A DNA stretch of 43,894 nucleotides from an uncultured archaeon (GCA_903904885.1 CAIVED010000034.1:1-43894); one strand, 5' to 3'. Numbered from the stretch's first letter, positions 24,632 to 33,429 are shown. Program-made: numbers and translations. The notes: a model not told the origin generated them from the letters alone.

Positions 24632-26781
24632 AAAAAACAATTTTGATTTCAATTGTTCTGATGGTTTGCCTAGCTTCTGCTGCATTTGCCATCAGCTGCG
24701 CTGCTCCATATGAATCAAAAACAGTAAGCGGCAAGGACTACTGCCTGAAAGGAGGCTACACAACAGACGGATACAATCCTGCTCAAAATCAATGGAAATC
24801 TGGGAGCATCATACCTGCAACATTCCAGGGAGAAACAACCTGCGGGGATAAGGGTTATGTGCTAGATACCTTGTGCAAGCTTCCTGACGGCTCATCATTC
24901 TACGGCAAAGTCAAGATATCAGGTGCAACTGTAACCGTTGAAGGAGGGATGTACAATCGAGGCAAGATGAGTGTTGACGGCTATGCTGTATGCAAGGGAG
25001 GAAAGTGCGATATAACAGACCCGCCTGGAAAAGCACTCATAAACGGCGTATACAGCGTATCCAATGCCATAGGTGTCCAAGCTGATACCGCCACAGGGAT
25101 TATAAGCGGGACAGCAGGCAATAATTGCCAGGTTAGCGGCCTTACTTTCAAAAAAGGGGATCCATTTGAGCTAAGGTTAGGCGAAGAAGACGGCTGGCGT
25201 GCACTTCACATAACAAAGGGAAATGCCCAGATTTTTGAGGGAAGAGGAGAAACCGGCCCGGTGAGCAGTTTTAAAGGCAATATCCAGGTAGACAACGGCG
25301 CAAAATTAACCCTCCCTAACGGGGCAGTGCTTGAGGGAGGGCTGGCGGAAATAAGCGGCGACACTGTAAAATTTTATAGCGGAAAATATAATTCTGCAAA
25401 TATTTCAGGCATTGACATTGACGGCGATGGAAAAAAGGATAAAATAAATCTCCCATCCTCGCTGTTGTTTGGCCCGAATCCAAGCATGCTAAGCATGAAT
25501 GTATTTGACACATATAATAAGAAATTTAAGGGAACCCTGAACCTTGACTTCGGAGGAGATGGCACAACAGATATGCGGGTACAAACACCCTCCGATGCAG
25601 GCAGCAAGGAAATCAATCTATTAAGTTCGAGCCCGCACGCTGGAGCGGATTGTGACGCGAATGACCGCATCAATACACTGGGATGCAATAAAGAAAACTA
25701 CCTTGTGGTTGGCTCCGGCTACCTCCCAAACGGCAAACTTGACGGCAAACGATATATGTCCGTGCATGGGGACGGCAGCACAAACCTCAAAATCATGCTA
25801 AACAAAGATGTAACTGGAATGTTTGAAAGAATCAGCACCGATCTTTTTTCAGGAGGCCCCCTGCGCGGAGACAAGCTTGTAGTAAGTGAAGGTTCCTTCG
25901 ATAAGACACAAACAGCAGCATTCTACGCATCAAAAACATACACCCTGCAGCCTCAGGTTATTGACGTGAAAGGAGCCATCCAAAGCCTGCTGCCTGAAAC
26001 AGGAACCGGCCCGGAACAGGGTCCCGGATTTAGCACAATAAAAAAATGGTCCATAACAACGGATGACAACTTTGCTGAAACAAAGCATCTCTCAATGAAC
26101 GACCGCGGAGAAATGGAATGCAGAACAGGAGACTGCCCTGAAGAGGGAGCAACAGGCGCAGCAACCCACTTCCTCAGCTTCACAGGCAAAGCCTGGTCAT
26201 GGATGACGGGAAAAGTGGTTGTAACAGAACTGCGATGCAGTTTTACCGGGCAAACAGTTTTGAATAATATGATACCTCGCACATCTTACCTAAAGGACTA
26301 TATGGCACAGAAGGAATATAATTTTGAAAATGTTGAATTTTTGGTAGATGACCCCGGCGGGAAGCTGGCAATCTGCAAGCTAAAAGGATGCGAAGGCCTT
26401 TATTACGGCATAATTGTTGACAAAAACGGCAAGCCAATAACTGAAACAAGAGAGGATGGCGTAAAATACACTTATTACTACTACCAAACCGGCTGCCCTC
26501 CTGGTATGAGATGCCCGGACGGCAGGTTTATAAGAGTGCCATCGAGCACACGGCCCTCAGATTTTGAAAACATACTGGTTTCTTTAAAAATAACCGGGCG
26601 CCAAATCAGCGATACTGAACTGCTGAGCCCATATGTAATTTCTGATGCGATCTCCCCTGCATGGTGCACCAACGAAAAAAAAGGCCCATGCGCAGGGACA
26701 CCAGTTGCCTGCAACAAGCTTTGCAGCGGAAAAAGCGACTGCAAATGCACAAAGATTCCGGAGAAACCAATAAGTCCTTAA
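24628..26781 (+). CDS. Large exported Cys- and Gly-rich protein, partner of paralog C
   Basis: From the ATG at 24628 the product has 717 residues. A signal peptide (MKKTILISIVLMVCLASAAF) is followed by Cys-containing beta-rich repeats. The centre has units such as VDNGAKLTLPNGAVLEGG and GGLAEISGDTVKFYSGKYN, which look like beta-helix turns, then a calcium-loop-like stretch, IDIDGDGKKDKINL. A segment TGAATHFLSFTGKAWSW occurs near residue 515. The C-terminus is a Cys-rich tail (CAGTPVACNKLCSGKSDCKC). No enzyme motif was found. Translational coupling to a pilin-like membrane protein suggests that the two act together outside the cell. Confidence 0.85.
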   Translation: MKKTILISIVLMVCLASAAFAISCAAPYESKTVSGKDYCLKGGYTTDGYNPAQNQWKSGSIIPATFQGETTCGDKGYVLDTLCKLPDGSSFYGKVKISGATVTVEGGMYNRGKMSVDGYAVCKGGKCDITDPPGKALINGVYSVSNAIGVQADTATGIISGTAGNNCQVSGLTFKKGDPFELRLGEEDGWRALHITKGNAQIFEGRGETGPVSSFKGNIQVDNGAKLTLPNGAVLEGGLAEISGDTVKFYSGKYNSANISGIDIDGDGKKDKINLPSSLLFGPNPSMLSMNVFDTYNKKFKGTLNLDFGGDGTTDMRVQTPSDAGSKEINLLSSSPHAGADCDANDRINTLGCNKENYLVVGSGYLPNGKLDGKRYMSVHGDGSTNLKIMLNKDVTGMFERISTDLFSGGPLRGDKLVVSEGSFDKTQTAAFYASKTYTLQPQVIDVKGAIQSLLPETGTGPEQGPGFSTIKKWSITTDDNFAETKHLSMNDRGEMECRTGDCPEEGATGAATHFLSFTGKAWSWMTGKVVVTELRCSFTGQTVLNNMIPRTSYLKDYMAQKEYNFENVEFLVDDPGGKLAICKLKGCEGLYYGIIVDKNGKPITETREDGVKYTYYYYQTGCPPGMRCPDGRFIRVPSSTRPSDFENILVSLKITGRQISDTELLSPYVISDAISPAWCTNEKKGPCAGTPVACNKLCSGKSDCKCTKIPEKPISP

Positions 26782-27201
26782 TCAATCTGAATCTTCTTTC
26801 TTTTCCTTCATCTTCTTTGTTATGAGAATTGTCTCGCCGCATTTCTCGCAGCTGAATTTCAATGCGTCCATTCCCTGGACCTTTTTTCTCTTGAAAGGAA
26901 TTCCTATTTCCCCCTTGTACCTGCATTTCGGGCAGATGTATTCCACATTTGCTGTCAGGCTTTCCTCATAGGCCTTTTTCTCAACAGCATGGCCGCAGTC
27001 AGGGCATATATAATCAGGAGACCTTATCTTTACCTTGCCGGTTTTCTCGTCCCTGGGCTTGCCCATAAGGCCCTTCCCGCATTTCGGGCATTTCTGCCTG
27101 TAAACCCAGGCAGCCGCATGGCCGTTCGGGCGTATCTTTCTCTGGGTGTAATAAACCAGCTTTTCAATTTCCGCATCTGTTTCCGGCTTTTTCTCAAGCA
27201 T
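26782..27201 (-). CDS. Zinc-ribbon protein with four CxxC motifs
   Basis: The 139-residue protein contains CPKCGKG, CPDCGH, CPKCRYKG and CEKCGE, which would form two zinc ribbons, embedded in a Lys-rich sequence. The ribbons are separated by 20-30 residues. No catalytic domain is present. Such proteins usually bind RNA or DNA or act as small adaptors; the exact role is unknown. A TATA-like element lies about 25 bp upstream of the ATG at 27201. It ends next to the convergent large exported protein. Confidence 0.8.
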   Translation of the reverse strand: MLEKKPETDAEIEKLVYYTQRKIRPNGHAAAWVYRQKCPKCGKGLMGKPRDEKTGKVKIRSPDYICPDCGHAVEKKAYEESLTANVEYICPKCRYKGEIGIPFKRKKVQGMDALKFSCEKCGETILITKKMKEKKEDSD

Positions 27202-27245
27202 GGCTGCAGGAAGCTTGTTTTATTTATATTTCTTTCGATATAACT

Positions 27246-27803
27246 TCAGAATTTAATCTGCCCGCTTGAGACCTTGCTGGCTATTTCTATGGTAATCCAC
27301 CGCCTGATTAAACTCTGCCGGTCAGGGGCGCTTTGCGTTTTGAAATCTATCTGGCCCAGCTCTCCGCCGGTCATCAAAATAACAGTTTTCCCGCCTATTA
27401 CCGCATAAAGCGGCTTTTTTAAATCATATTTGCCCCGGGCCATCTGCGATGCGGCATCTTCAACAGCAACATCAACCTCCGGAGGGATGTTTATGCTTTT
27501 GATTTGAGCGGAAGTTTGGACTATCTCCTGGACTTCCACAAGTTTTTTATCTATCTCCCCCCGGTCCTCGGGAGGGGCATTTGCCTCATTTTCTTTTATG
27601 GCTGCTGCGGCGCCTGCAATTCCCTGGACAAGCTTCTGCTCATTTGCCTGGGTTGCAGATTTTTGGTAAACCTGCGCAGCCTTTTCCATTTTTTTTAATT
27701 CTGTTGTAATCTGGGGGCTGTTTGAAAAAAGCAGAACCTTTGCTGCCAGTGCTGCGGTCAGCGCAAATGCTGTCAAAAGAAGCTTTAGTTTTCCGGAAGC
27801 CAT
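27246..27803 (-). CDS. Membrane-anchored or secreted helical protein, unknown function
   Basis: The 185-residue product starts with a signal-anchor (LKLLLTAFALTAALAAKVLL), followed by a helical, Ala/Glu/Gln-rich region (residues about 40-110) and a beta-rich C-terminus (PLYAVIGGKTVILMTGGELG). The ATG at 27803 has a TATA-like GATTTAAAAATTT about 26 bp upstream. It is divergent from the paralog D module, so the two may be co-regulated. I do not recognise the family. Confidence 0.75.
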   Translation of the reverse strand: MASGKLKLLLTAFALTAALAAKVLLFSNSPQITTELKKMEKAAQVYQKSATQANEQKLVQGIAGAAAAIKENEANAPPEDRGEIDKKLVEVQEIVQTSAQIKSINIPPEVDVAVEDAASQMARGKYDLKKPLYAVIGGKTVILMTGGELGQIDFKTQSAPDRQSLIRRWITIEIASKVSSGQIKF

Positions 27804-27888
27804 GAAAACAGTAATTCATGCTGATTTAAAAATTTAACCCAACTCCATAGTAATGTTTATATATTATTTAGGGTTAATCAGTACATTG

Positions 27889-28656
27889 ATGAGAATCACA
27901 GGCAAAAAATCTCAGATTGCTGCTTTTATAATAATTGGGGTCATAATTCTTGCTGCTGTTTGGTATTTTTTTAGCTTTAGGACGCCGGTAATTGGAACCC
28001 CCGCCCAAACAGGGATAAATGAATACGGCTCGGTCCAGGAATTCACGCAGAAATGCGTTGAAAGCGCAGCAAGAAGGGCGGTAAAAGAGGCGGGGTATGA
28101 AGGCGGCTATTACAAAAACGACACCCTTTCGGTCTATGAAAGAACAAGCAAACTTGATTTCATTATTCCTCTATATTTTCTAAACAGAACTGTTTTTGCT
28201 CCGGCAAAAGAAACAGTTGAAAGGCAACTGGGCGAGAGGTTCAATGACGACCTTGTTGAATGCACAGATGCGTTCATGTCTTTCAAAGGAATAGAAATCA
28301 ATGAAACTTTTCCTTCAACAAATGCCACAATAGACGGAGACAGGATAGTTTTTTTAGTTAATTACCCTATTAAAATAAGCAAGCAGGGCGCGTATGCAGA
28401 GCTGGACAGTTTCAATGCCCAGGTGAATGCCGAGCTTATGCCAATGATAGACGCCGCAGGCGAATACATGGGCATGCAGAAGGATGTGCCCGGCAGCTTC
28501 ATGTTCAGCCTCATGGGCGAAATCGCAGCAAGAAACAACTACACCTACACAAGCGTCTTCTTTGAAGACAAAAAAAGGGTGCTCATAACATTTGTGAAGA
28601 ATGAATCGGTTTTCGGAGAGCCCTACCAGCTCTGGTTCGGACTGGACTATGGATAA
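27889..28656 (+). CDS. Pilin-like membrane protein, paralog D of the FIIIG family
   Basis: The ATG at 27889 is chosen because a TATA box (GTTTATATATTA) is centred 28 bp upstream; an in-frame ATG at 27853 would fall on the TATA element. The 255-residue protein begins GKKSQIAAFIIIGVIILAAV, nearly identical to paralog C, then VQEFTQKCVESA, GG, NDDLVECTDAF, VNYPIKIS and the aromatic end YQLWFGLDYG. It overlaps by 8 bp the start of the lytic transglycosylase gene. This conserved order across four proteins argues for a family, even where identity is low. Confidence 0.87.
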   Translation: MRITGKKSQIAAFIIIGVIILAAVWYFFSFRTPVIGTPAQTGINEYGSVQEFTQKCVESAARRAVKEAGYEGGYYKNDTLSVYERTSKLDFIIPLYFLNRTVFAPAKETVERQLGERFNDDLVECTDAFMSFKGIEINETFPSTNATIDGDRIVFLVNYPIKISKQGAYAELDSFNAQVNAELMPMIDAAGEYMGMQKDVPGSFMFSLMGEIAARNNYTYTSVFFEDKKRVLITFVKNESVFGEPYQLWFGLDYG

Positions 28657-30685
28657 AAAAAAATTCAGCATTGTTTTGAAATCATTCTTGCTTATTTCAG
28701 TTCTAGTGTTCACTTCATGTTTTGCAACTGCCCAGGCAGCGCCTAAACCTGACCCAAAGGTGCAGGATGCGGCAAGCCTAATCATTGGCCCTCCCCCGGG
28801 AAAATCTTCATCTGAGATGTATGAAGAGGCAAAGGCAAAGGACCCGCATATTATAGAAAAAATTGCCCGGCAATACCCTGCGCTCTACGAAAAGATGATA
28901 GCACAGGACATAAAGATACTTAATGAAAATCCATTAGCATTCAGGCAATATGCTGCAGCATCTCCGCGAATGGTTGATTTTACTCTTGGCGGGAATATTG
29001 CTTCCTATGACCCGAAGACGGGCATTTTTACAACAGCCGGAGCAGGGTCCACAAAATTCTCTCTCAATGAACTTCCAGCAATGACCTCTGAAAGCTTCAT
29101 TGTCCTGGGCGATGGAAGCCTGAAAGTCATATTCCCCGGCCCAAAGCCTACGGTGCCTGGAACCCAGATGATAATTAGCAACGCTGACATTGCTGGCAGC
29201 GCCCTGTCATCGATAGGCAATAAGCCTGCAAAAATACAGTTCAGCGGGGAAACCCTGAGTTTTAGCGGGAATAATGCAGCATCATTTAGCAGCGCAGGCT
29301 TAACATTCGTTACGGGAACAACTGTAAATGTGATAACCGGAAACAATGTAAAGCCTGATTTGTCGTTCACGGTCACCTCCCCGCAATGGGCGACTTACAC
29401 TTCAGCCCCCTGCGCAAACCCCGCAGAGAACTGCCTGAGCGTAAATCCCTCGGAGCCGGACTCTGATGAAAAAACGCTTTCTGCCTCTGGCTCAGGAATT
29501 GACATAACAAGGCAGGTGGATGCCAAAGGCAATCCCACCGGGGATATAAGAAGCATGGATATTCATCCGAAAAGCGAGCTGTTTGACCCGACAAAGGTGA
29601 GCGCAGACAAATACCCCCATGAAATAATAGTCAGTGACAAGATAGGTGATAAAACCCAGACAGTCCTCTACTTCAACGGGCTGGGAATGAATTTTGACAT
29701 GGACAACTCCAAAACACCCCCGAAAGGATGGGAAAGCATAAATGTTTTTGCAAGAAAAGATATTTTTGTCCCAAGAGAAAATGCCTTTGTGCCAACAGAG
29801 CTAAAAAAAACCTATGAAGAGAAAAAATCATACTTCATCGCCCCTGCGGATTTTGAATACACCTATGGTTTTAGCGGCAGCTCAGTAAGCGCAAGCATAT
29901 GCCAGGACCCCATTTCCCGAACCGCAACCACCGCAGGCTATGTCAGTCATTACTGCACTGATGTAGGCCGCTCAATAGCCTCAGCGACTGACTTCCAAAA
30001 GTACATGGTACTAACCGGAGTTGTCAGAGACTGGACCCAGACGGTCAACTATGCAATAAACAATGCCGATGCAACATCATCCACAGGAAAAAAGTACGCG
30101 TTTATAACGCCTGAGCTTCTTCTGGCACAGATAGCCCATGAATCCGAGGGTGACCCCTATGCTGTAGGCGGCAAGGGTGTCGGGCTATTCCAGTTTGACT
30201 CATCTTCGGCAACTCCATTTGCCTATGGACTTTGCGGAGACCGTAATTGCCAAACATCAGATTATAGAACAGACCCTGCCAAGGAGGCAACCGCTGCTGT
30301 AAGATACCTCTCTGATTTATACGAGCACTACAAAAAGGTGCCGAGCATTGCCGATGAGCAGAGCAGGATTTATTTTACGGTTGCGGCATATAACACCGGC
30401 CAGAGCAATGTTGACGCGCTAATTGCAGCTGCACCGCACACCAGGGGAAAGGTAAGCTGGACAGATGTATGGAGCAGCGGAAACGATTATGCTGTAATAA
30501 GAGCGCATGGCTATAAGCCCAATAATGAGAAAGTGGTTATACGATACGCCCCAAACATAATCTTCAATGAAGGGATTATAAACAAAAAAACAACAGGAGC
30601 CCTGGGGCCGATGAGCCCCGAAGACTGCCAGCTGCTTGCGCCGGATTTAAGGGATATCTGCCTGAAATATTCTGAAATAGCATGA
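28649..30685 (+). CDS. Exported protein with C-terminal lytic transglycosylase (SLT) domain
   Basis: The 678-residue protein starts with a signal peptide (VLKSFLLISVLVFTSCFATA), then about 400 residues of beta-rich sequence (residues to about 450). The last third holds a lysozyme-like SLT domain: LLAQIAHESEGDPYAVGG with the predicted catalytic Glu near residue 498, GVGLFQFD in place of the usual GAMGLMQ, and the AAYNTGQSNVD motif near residue 580. Family members cleave peptidoglycan or pseudo-related glycan chains between MurNAc and GlcNAc. An archaeon has no murein of its own, so the target may be a bacterial partner or a surface glycan. It is co-translated with pilin-like paralog D. Confidence 0.88.
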   Translation: MDKKKFSIVLKSFLLISVLVFTSCFATAQAAPKPDPKVQDAASLIIGPPPGKSSSEMYEEAKAKDPHIIEKIARQYPALYEKMIAQDIKILNENPLAFRQYAAASPRMVDFTLGGNIASYDPKTGIFTTAGAGSTKFSLNELPAMTSESFIVLGDGSLKVIFPGPKPTVPGTQMIISNADIAGSALSSIGNKPAKIQFSGETLSFSGNNAASFSSAGLTFVTGTTVNVITGNNVKPDLSFTVTSPQWATYTSAPCANPAENCLSVNPSEPDSDEKTLSASGSGIDITRQVDAKGNPTGDIRSMDIHPKSELFDPTKVSADKYPHEIIVSDKIGDKTQTVLYFNGLGMNFDMDNSKTPPKGWESINVFARKDIFVPRENAFVPTELKKTYEEKKSYFIAPADFEYTYGFSGSSVSASICQDPISRTATTAGYVSHYCTDVGRSIASATDFQKYMVLTGVVRDWTQTVNYAINNADATSSTGKKYAFITPELLLAQIAHESEGDPYAVGGKGVGLFQFDSSSATPFAYGLCGDRNCQTSDYRTDPAKEATAAVRYLSDLYEHYKKVPSIADEQSRIYFTVAAYNTGQSNVDALIAAAPHTRGKVSWTDVWSSGNDYAVIRAHGYKPNNEKVVIRYAPNIIFNEGIINKKTTGALGPMSPEDCQLLAPDLRDICLKYSEIA

Positions 30686-31164
30686 GATACTACAATTCCA
30701 TTTCTAAAGGATACGACGAACTGCACTCAGAGGAGCAGCTGAAGAAATGCAGGATAATTGCAGAGAACTTTGACTCAAGAAGAAAGAAGATTCTTGATGT
30801 TGGCTGCGGCACCGGGATTGCGGCTGATTTTTTCAGGTGCAAAATCGGGATTGACCCCTCTGCGAAACTTCTGAAAATTGCCAGGGAAAAATTTCCCAAA
30901 ATAAAATTCATTCTTGGAAAAGCAGAGGATTTGCCGTTCAAGGAAACTGAATTCGATGCTGTGATTTCTTTGACAGCAATCCAGAACTTCGATGATGCTG
31001 AAAAAGGGCTGGGCGAGATAAAACGGGTTGGAAAGGAATTTGTTTTGACTTTCCTGAAGCGCTCTGAAAAAAGGAAGAAAATTGAACTGCTGATAAAAAA
31101 ATTGTTCAAAGTGAAAAAAACAATCGAAGAAGAAAAAGATTTTATTTATTTCTGCAAAAAGTAG
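30682..31164 (+). CDS. Class I SAM-dependent methyltransferase
   Basis: The 160-residue enzyme has the UbiE-type fold: ILDVGCGTGIAADFF near residue 33, an acidic IGIDPS after strand two, AEDLPFKETEFDAVISLTAI, and a Lys-rich C-terminus. It is short for the family and lacks obvious accessory domains. The start overlaps the stop of the lytic transglycosylase gene (ATGA), so it belongs to that transcript. The substrate cannot be told. Confidence 0.88.
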   Translation: MRYYNSISKGYDELHSEEQLKKCRIIAENFDSRRKKILDVGCGTGIAADFFRCKIGIDPSAKLLKIAREKFPKIKFILGKAEDLPFKETEFDAVISLTAIQNFDDAEKGLGEIKRVGKEFVLTFLKRSEKRKKIELLIKKLFKVKKTIEEEKDFIYFCKK

Positions 31165-31171
31165 ACAGACC

Positions 31172-31363
31172 TTATCGGAAAGTCAGGTCAAGCTTCGAAT
31201 AGTTGCATAAGTATGCCCCCCTAAATTTTTCATGATCTATGCTAAATCTCAAGTCGCAGGGAACTTCCGGATCCTTATTGCACTGCCTTTGGTATTCTGT
31301 GTCCTTGAAGTGGGAAGAATTAGTTTTAGCACATTTGACTTTGCTGTCTATTGTTTCATTCAT
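31172..31363 (-). CDS. Small four-cysteine protein
   Basis: This 63-residue product has four Cys (KCAKT, QCNKD, PCDLR, LCNYS) spread over the chain and no hydrophobic leader, so it might bind a metal. A TATA-like AGTTTAAATAG centred 28 bp upstream of the ATG supports transcription as a leaderless gene. It is squeezed between the convergent methyltransferase and the VIT1-type transporter. Not recognised. Confidence 0.6.
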   Translation of the reverse strand: MNETIDSKVKCAKTNSSHFKDTEYQRQCNKDPEVPCDLRFSIDHEKFRGAYLCNYSKLDLTFR

Positions 31364-31408
31364 ATTAAAGAAAAAAGGAACTAAGTTTAAATAGCTTCTT
31401 AAAAAGAG

Positions 31409-32104
31409 TCAGAGTTTTCCAAGCAAATAACCGATAACATATCCGGCGATTGCTGCTGAAACCCCGACGATTACCATCACAATTCCCTCTTTTTTCCAGT
31501 CGCCAACTGTAATCTTTGCCTTGTATGCCCCTGCAAAGAAGAGGATTATGCAGCAGATTAGGACTGAAACGTACATGCTCAGCCTGACCGGCAGGAAAAG
31601 AAACGGGATTATGGGAATGAAAGAGCCGATAACCGAGGCAAGGCCTACAACAAATGCTGCCTTTGCCGGGGACGTTCTGTCCTCTTTCGGAAGGCCAAGC
31701 TCGTCTGTAAGCATAATATTAAACCACAGCTTCTTTTTTGCGACAATGGTTTTTACGATTTTATTGAGGATGCTGCCGCTGAAGCCTTTCTTACGGTATA
31801 TTTCATATATTTCCTTTGCTTCTTTTTTCGGGAGATTTTTGATTTCCCATTTTTCCCTCTCAACCACTGATTTCCGATAGTCAACCAGCGCCTTTTTGGA
31901 AGTGTATGCGACAGCAGCCATTGAGATTGATTCTGCAAATAATGCCGCGAAGGCAGCTATTAGCACAACCTTGCTGGAGCTGGTTGCGGTTGCTATTGCA
32001 AGCGTAATGCCAAGAACATTGACAACCCCGTCCTGGCCCCCGAGAACGATGTCTGCCAGAAGCCCGCCGCTAATTCCTCGCCTTTTTTTGTCATAGTTGG
32101 GCAT
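31409..32104 (-). CDS. VIT1/CCC1-family iron or manganese transporter
   Basis: From the ATG at 32104 the protein has 231 residues. It shows the family features: GGLLADIVLGGQDGVVNVLG at the first helix, SISMAAVAYTSKKA after the second, a Glu-rich cytoplasmic metal-binding helix pair (EKWEIKNLPKKEAKEIYEIY), then three C-terminal helices. Family members pump Fe2+ or Mn2+ into a vacuole or out of the cytoplasm. The start is supported by a TATA-like GTATTTAAAT centred 27 bp upstream; a longer frame from 32161 would begin with a Phe/Lys-rich extension that the family lacks. Confidence 0.9.
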   Translation of the reverse strand: MPNYDKKRRGISGGLLADIVLGGQDGVVNVLGITLAIATATSSSKVVLIAAFAALFAESISMAAVAYTSKKALVDYRKSVVEREKWEIKNLPKKEAKEIYEIYRKKGFSGSILNKIVKTIVAKKKLWFNIMLTDELGLPKEDRTSPAKAAFVVGLASVIGSFIPIIPFLFLPVRLSMYVSVLICCIILFFAGAYKAKITVGDWKKEGIVMVIVGVSAAIAGYVIGYLLGKL

Positions 32105-32190
32105 TTTGCCTATAATTTCCTTGGAGTATTTAAATTTTATTGGGAAAAGCAATAGAGCCAAATCGCTTTTATTTTTAGAAAACTTTAAAT

Positions 32191-32214
32191 ATTAAGCTTG
32201 AAAACTAGCTTAAT
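32191..32214 (+). promoter_or_regulatory. 8 bp perfect inverted repeat upstream of the 32219 gene
   Basis: ATTAAGCT (32191-32198) and AGCTTAAT (32207-32214) flank an 8 bp spacer. The pair lies after a TATA-like CTTTAAATATT and ends 4 bp before the ATG at 32219, a good position for an operator. Confidence 0.5.
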
Positions 32215-32218
32215 AAAG

Positions 32219-33031
32219 ATGAGAGGCGAGTACGGATTCTTCAGGACTTTGGGCGACAGCTTCAGGCCGTCGGCATACGAAGGGCTGTCTGAGGAGAAAA
32301 TCCCGAAATCAGGAAAATACTTCCTTTTGCTGATGGTTGTTGCAACCATAGTGATGTTTCTTGCTGCAATTCCGGCATTCATTAGCTTTTCAAAGAACAT
32401 TGACACGGTGATTGACAATTTCAATTCGCTGAGCATAAAAATGAATGCCTCCTCAAAAGGGCCGATTATTATTTTCCCGGGCGACAGCATGAAGGAAGTG
32501 ACAATTGACTGGGACAGCAATGCAACTGAAATTGACAGCGGCAAGCTTCTACTTGCAAAAGACAGGTTCGTCAAAAAAACCCTGTTCGGCTCCCAGTACA
32601 CCAATCTTACCGGCTATTCCAACGTGCTCGAGCACAGGGCAGTTTACAAAAGTGCCATAATAACACTTGTGATATTCCTCATCCCTTCAATGGTTGTAGG
32701 AGCTTATGTTTTCTTCGGGATAAAATTCTTCATTTTCATACTGCTTACTGCTTTCCTCGGGTTTATCATAGCAAGGGCGGTAAGGTTCAGCATTGAAGCC
32801 AAGAACTGCTTTAACCTAGCGGTCTACTCGTGGACCATCGCAATCCTGATTGAGATGATAACATTCTCCTACAACATAAGGATACCCTACTTCAGGATTG
32901 AATGGGCTGGCTACATAATATCGTTAGTATACTTCGTGCTTGGCCTGAAAAAGTGCGGCTACTTCGAGGCAAAGCGGGACAGGCACGGCGATCTGGTTCA
33001 CAGGAAGAAATATTACCAGATAAGGGAATAA
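32219..33031 (+). CDS. DUF1189-like membrane protein
   Basis: The 270-residue protein starts MRGEYGFFRTLGDSFRPSAY, then a hydrophobic helix (FLLLMVVATIVMFLAAIPAF), a beta-rich extracytoplasmic domain of about 110 residues and four further helices after about residue 140. The 'FF-x-x-[LF]-x-x-S' start, one helix, outside domain and helix bundle follow the DUF1189 layout, but this call rests on pattern memory. A soluble cytoplasmic tail ends YYQIRE. It is followed after 2 bp by the flavin-reductase-like gene. Confidence 0.7.
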   Translation: MRGEYGFFRTLGDSFRPSAYEGLSEEKIPKSGKYFLLLMVVATIVMFLAAIPAFISFSKNIDTVIDNFNSLSIKMNASSKGPIIIFPGDSMKEVTIDWDSNATEIDSGKLLLAKDRFVKKTLFGSQYTNLTGYSNVLEHRAVYKSAIITLVIFLIPSMVVGAYVFFGIKFFIFILLTAFLGFIIARAVRFSIEAKNCFNLAVYSWTIAILIEMITFSYNIRIPYFRIEWAGYIISLVYFVLGLKKCGYFEAKRDRHGDLVHRKKYYQIRE

Positions 33032-33033
33032 GA

Positions 33034-33429
33034 ATGCAGGGAACGTTTCTTACAGCAAGGGCAGATGTGGAGGTTCTTGGGAAGCTTATGACTAAAGATG
33101 ACCTTTCCCCGCTGGAGAGCCATATGGAAGTGGACAAGAATTACTACGCAGCATCCATCAGCAGGAACAGCTTCATACTTGACCTTATCAAAAAATCAGG
33201 GGTTTTTGCAGTCAATTTCTCATCTTTAAAGAATGCGGGCAAAGCAGGGGTTGACGGCAGGTATTTTGACAAATTTGAGAAGCTCGGGATAGCAAAAAAG
33301 GAAGCTGAAAAGATAAACTGCCCGCTGATTGGCGGCGCGGATGTCCTGGAGTGCGCATTGGACAGAATCATCGACATGGGAGAAAGGTCGCTGGTGATAG
33401 GCAGCATTGTCAAAAAACACAAAGTATAA
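33034..33429 (+). CDS. Flavin reductase-like (FMN split-barrel) protein, short
   Basis: From 33034 the product has 131 residues. The stretch YYAASISRNSFILDLIKKSG followed by VFAVNFSSL matches the flavin-reductase-like domain, as do the later GRYFDKFEKLGI and LECALDRIIDMGERSLVIG. The N-terminal strand region of the typical 170-190 residue family member is missing, so it may be a reduced form. It starts 2 bp after the membrane-protein gene stop and is probably co-transcribed. Flavin binding is likely but reaction and substrate are unknown. Confidence 0.75.
   Translation: MQGTFLTARADVEVLGKLMTKDDLSPLESHMEVDKNYYAASISRNSFILDLIKKSGVFAVNFSSLKNAGKAGVDGRYFDKFEKLGIAKKEAEKINCPLIGGADVLECALDRIIDMGERSLVIGSIVKKHKV

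Noticed and set aside
28649-30685. Lipoprotein start (TSC) in the transglycosylase signal
   Set aside because: The residue at -3 is Phe instead of a small aliphatic and the lipobox is weak.
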